Below are positions 6,306-7,618 of a stretch of 7,618 bases of DNA, piece by piece. Location of the stretch: NCBI GenBank assembly GCA_965531145.1, contig CBESOE010000177.1:1-7618 (forward strand). The letters are read 5' to 3'. The DNA comes from JAQAZP01 sp965531145. Its GTDB lineage: Bacteria > Acidobacteriota > JAQAZP01. Both the position numbers and the translations under genes were made by a program. Numbering within the stretch: the stretch's first letter is position 1; each line of letters begins with the position of its first letter. The notes beneath the pieces were generated by a model, which was given only the letters and a program-made list of their open reading frames with translations, had not been told where the DNA came from and searched no databases.

Positions 6306-7352
6306 ATGGCCAACATCCTGATCACCAACGTCTGCAACCGCAACTGCCCCTACTGCTTTGCCCGGGGCAAGGTGAGCCTGCCCGAGGAGGGCGGGGATCC
6401 CGGTGCGCAGGCCCCGGATGCGGCACCGGACAGCGGTTTCACCCCGAAGTTCATCACGCTCGAGGCACTGAACAGGATTCTCGATTTCTACCAGCCCCGG
6501 CCCCGGGAGGAGATCGTCTTCCTCGGTGGCGAACCCACCATGCACCCCCAGTTCACCGAAGCGGCCGAAGCGGTGTTCAGCCGTGGCCGTCCGCTGAAGA
6601 TCTTCTCCAACGGGATCATGCGTCAGGAGACCCGTGACTATATCGGCGAGCGGGGCGCCGACGGCCGGATCATGATGATCGTCAACGCCAACGAACCCGG
6701 ATCCCGGGGCAGCAGCGAGGATACGGAACTGCGCAAGACCCTGGAACAGCTGGGTCACATTGTCACCGTGGGCTTCACCCTGTTCCAACCCGATGCGGAG
6801 ATGGAATTTCTGCTCCAGCTGATCGAGCAATACGATCTCAACCCGGTGATCCGCTTCGGGGTGGGGATGCCGATCTGGGGCCAGGACAACGCCCATCTCG
6901 AGCTGGCGGACCACCGCCGGGCAGCGGAACGGATCACCGCCTTTGCCGAGCGCTGCGACAAGGATCGTGTCTTTCTCAAGCTGGACTGCGGGATGATCCT
7001 CTGCATGTTCACCCGGGAGCAGATCGGCCGGCTCTATTATGCCGGCGGCACTTTCCAGTCCACCTGCAACCCGATACCCGACATCGACGCCGACCTCAAT
7101 GTCTGGCACTGCTTTCCCCTCTCCCAGGTGGGACGCTTCCACCTGGACCAGTTCAGCAGCCCGCAGGAGCTCAACGCCCACCTCAAGCGCGAGATGAAGG
7201 GGCGGGCCCCCGGCGGCATTTTTGACGAGTGCCGCTTCTGCCGCCACTTCCACCGCGGCTACTGCAAGGGCGGCTGCCTCTCCCACGTTCTGCGGGCAAA
7301 AGAGCAGGGTGGAAAACTCCCCTCGATCAAGGATTTTGGTCTGGAGATCTAG
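6306..7352 (+). CDS. Radical SAM protein with cysteine-rich SPASM-like C-terminus
   Basis: This 348-residue enzyme belongs to the radical SAM superfamily. The CxxxCxxC motif (Cys10, Cys14, Cys17; context NVCNRNCPYCFA) binds the [4Fe-4S] cluster that cleaves S-adenosylmethionine. GGEPTMHP (74-81) is the SAM-contacting 'GGE' motif. A Gly/Pro/acidic low-complexity insert lies at about 26-45. The C-terminal part carries further cysteines, Cys228, 233, 254, 269, 309, 312, 320 and 324. The CxxC-x7-CxxxC end (309-324) resembles the auxiliary-cluster SPASM/twitch region of peptide-modifying and anaerobic-maturase enzymes. The substrate is unknown, and I found no small precursor peptide gene beside it. 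ATG 6306 is 8 bases after AAGGA (6293-6297). The upstream GTG at 6279 lies inside the leader hairpin and before that site, so it is rejected. Its stop codon overlaps that of the converging CHAT gene. Confidence 0.88.
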   Translation: MANILITNVCNRNCPYCFARGKVSLPEEGGDPGAQAPDAAPDSGFTPKFITLEALNRILDFYQPRPREEIVFLGGEPTMHPQFTEAAEAVFSRGRPLKIFSNGIMRQETRDYIGERGADGRIMMIVNANEPGSRGSSEDTELRKTLEQLGHIVTVGFTLFQPDAEMEFLLQLIEQYDLNPVIRFGVGMPIWGQDNAHLELADHRRAAERITAFAERCDKDRVFLKLDCGMILCMFTREQIGRLYYAGGTFQSTCNPIPDIDADLNVWHCFPLSQVGRFHLDQFSSPQELNAHLKREMKGRAPGGIFDECRFCRHFHRGYCKGGCLSHVLRAKEQGGKLPSIKDFGLEI

Positions 7353-7555
7353 TCCCATGATCCGGCAGCCACGAACGCGCCCCACGAACGGGGGTGCGCA
7401 CCGTGCCGGCCGCCATTCTCACGGGCCCGCCGGAGCGCGTTCCGCGTGGCCCGGGCCACGGCGGTGATCGCCGGATCTCCCGCGAAGTGCAGCGAATAGA
7501 GTTCCTCCATGAACAGCTGCGCCTCGTCATCGGGCACCGGCCAGAGGCTCATCAC
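7349..7555 (-). CDS. C-terminal part of a CHAT-domain (caspase-like) protein, frame broken upstream
   Basis: Read on the minus strand, this frame gives 68 residues that match the C-terminal end of CHAT domains (caspase HetF associated with TPRs, PF12770). MSLWPVPDDEA (2-12) is followed by FMEELY (15-20), an Ala/Arg-rich helix, and HPRSWGAFVAAG (54-65), the family's usual 'hP..WaaFvl.G' ending. CHAT proteins are C11/caspase-like proteases or scaffolds. The catalytic His and Cys would lie upstream, outside the window. In this frame a TGA occurs at 7603-7601, so a full domain is not open as sequenced. Starts at GTG 7555 or ATG 7552 are possible but would yield only a fragment. A one-base shift at about 7553-7556 would join it to the open frame upstream. 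It could be a frameshifted pseudogene, a sequencing error or a coupled small gene. Confidence 0.65.
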   Translation of the reverse strand: MMSLWPVPDDEAQLFMEELYSLHFAGDPAITAVARATRNALRRARENGGRHGAHPRSWGAFVAAGSWD

Positions 7556-7618
7556 GCAGACCCGGCCCGGTCCACCAGCAGCTCCAGTCGGGCGGGGTGG
7601 TCAAGGCCGAGGGAGGAT
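7552..7618 (-). CDS. End of a minus-strand reading frame, probably the upstream piece of the CHAT gene
   Basis: The frame is open from the window edge to a TGA at 7554-7552, directly followed by a second TGA (7551-7549). The visible residues end in HPARLELLVDRAGSA. This resembles the segment just before the CHAT 'VvaSLWpV' strand, where members usually read '..raFl.AGA'. The stop overlaps the ATG of the downstream fragment as TGATG. Adding one G within GCGTGATG would make GCG GTG ATG and fuse the frames as RAGSAVMSLWPV. With only 22 codons in view, it could instead be the tail of a separate protein coupled to the fragment. Confidence 0.45.
   Translation of the reverse strand, partial: SSLGLDHPARLELLVDRAGSA

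Noticed and set aside
6171..7385. A 404-residue open frame on the minus strand
   Set aside because: It is the antisense shadow of the radical SAM gene, whose cysteine motifs are clear on the plus strand. The frame also runs over the promoter and the converging stop site.
7446..7461. Perfect 16-base palindrome CGTGGCCCGGGCCACG
   Set aside because: It lies inside the CHAT-like coding frame, and short G+C palindromes are expected by chance in this composition. No repeat copies or T tract were seen.

Overview
The window is a G+C-rich, densely coding bacterial chromosome segment with Shine-Dalgarno-led genes, short intergenic gaps and several rho-independent terminators. It looks like a Gram-negative proteobacterial or Desulfobacterota genome. 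The mix of a rubrerythrin-like diiron protein, a HerA-like ATPase and a radical SAM enzyme would fit an anaerobe of the Desulfuromonas/Geobacter type, but that placement is an inference from gene style and not a proven identity. I see no insertion sequence, CRISPR array or phage gene.

Layout. Bases 1-50 are the 3' part of a tRNA gene, probably tRNA-Leu, followed by a strong terminator (67-95). A phosphotransferase of the aminoglycoside phosphotransferase/choline kinase fold follows (124-1074). Next is a self-contained ferritin-like diiron gene (1207-1707) with its own sigma70-type promoter and a strong terminator. A large HerA-type ATPase with a C-terminal coiled coil occupies 1842-4442.

From 4516 to 6195 lies a tight three-gene unit: an ECF sigma factor, an 89-residue protein with one hydrophobic segment, and a short MscS-family channel. 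Both junctions overlap (4 and 8 bases). This suggests a regulatory module in which the small protein holds the sigma factor near the membrane and the channel is either the sensor or the output of an envelope or osmotic stress response. That role is inferred.

A hairpin ends this unit. It is followed directly by a good promoter and a radical SAM gene (6306-7352) with a cysteine-rich, SPASM-like C-terminal region. Converging on it from the minus strand is the end of a CHAT-domain (caspase-like) protein. Its last 68 residues are clear, but upstream the frame is broken in a way that one extra base would repair. The radical SAM gene and the CHAT gene end in the same palindromic CTAG, so their stop codons overlap.

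The points most worth following up are the sigma/small protein/channel module, the interrupted CHAT gene with its shared stop site, and the orphan radical SAM enzyme with a hairpin at the predicted start of its transcript.
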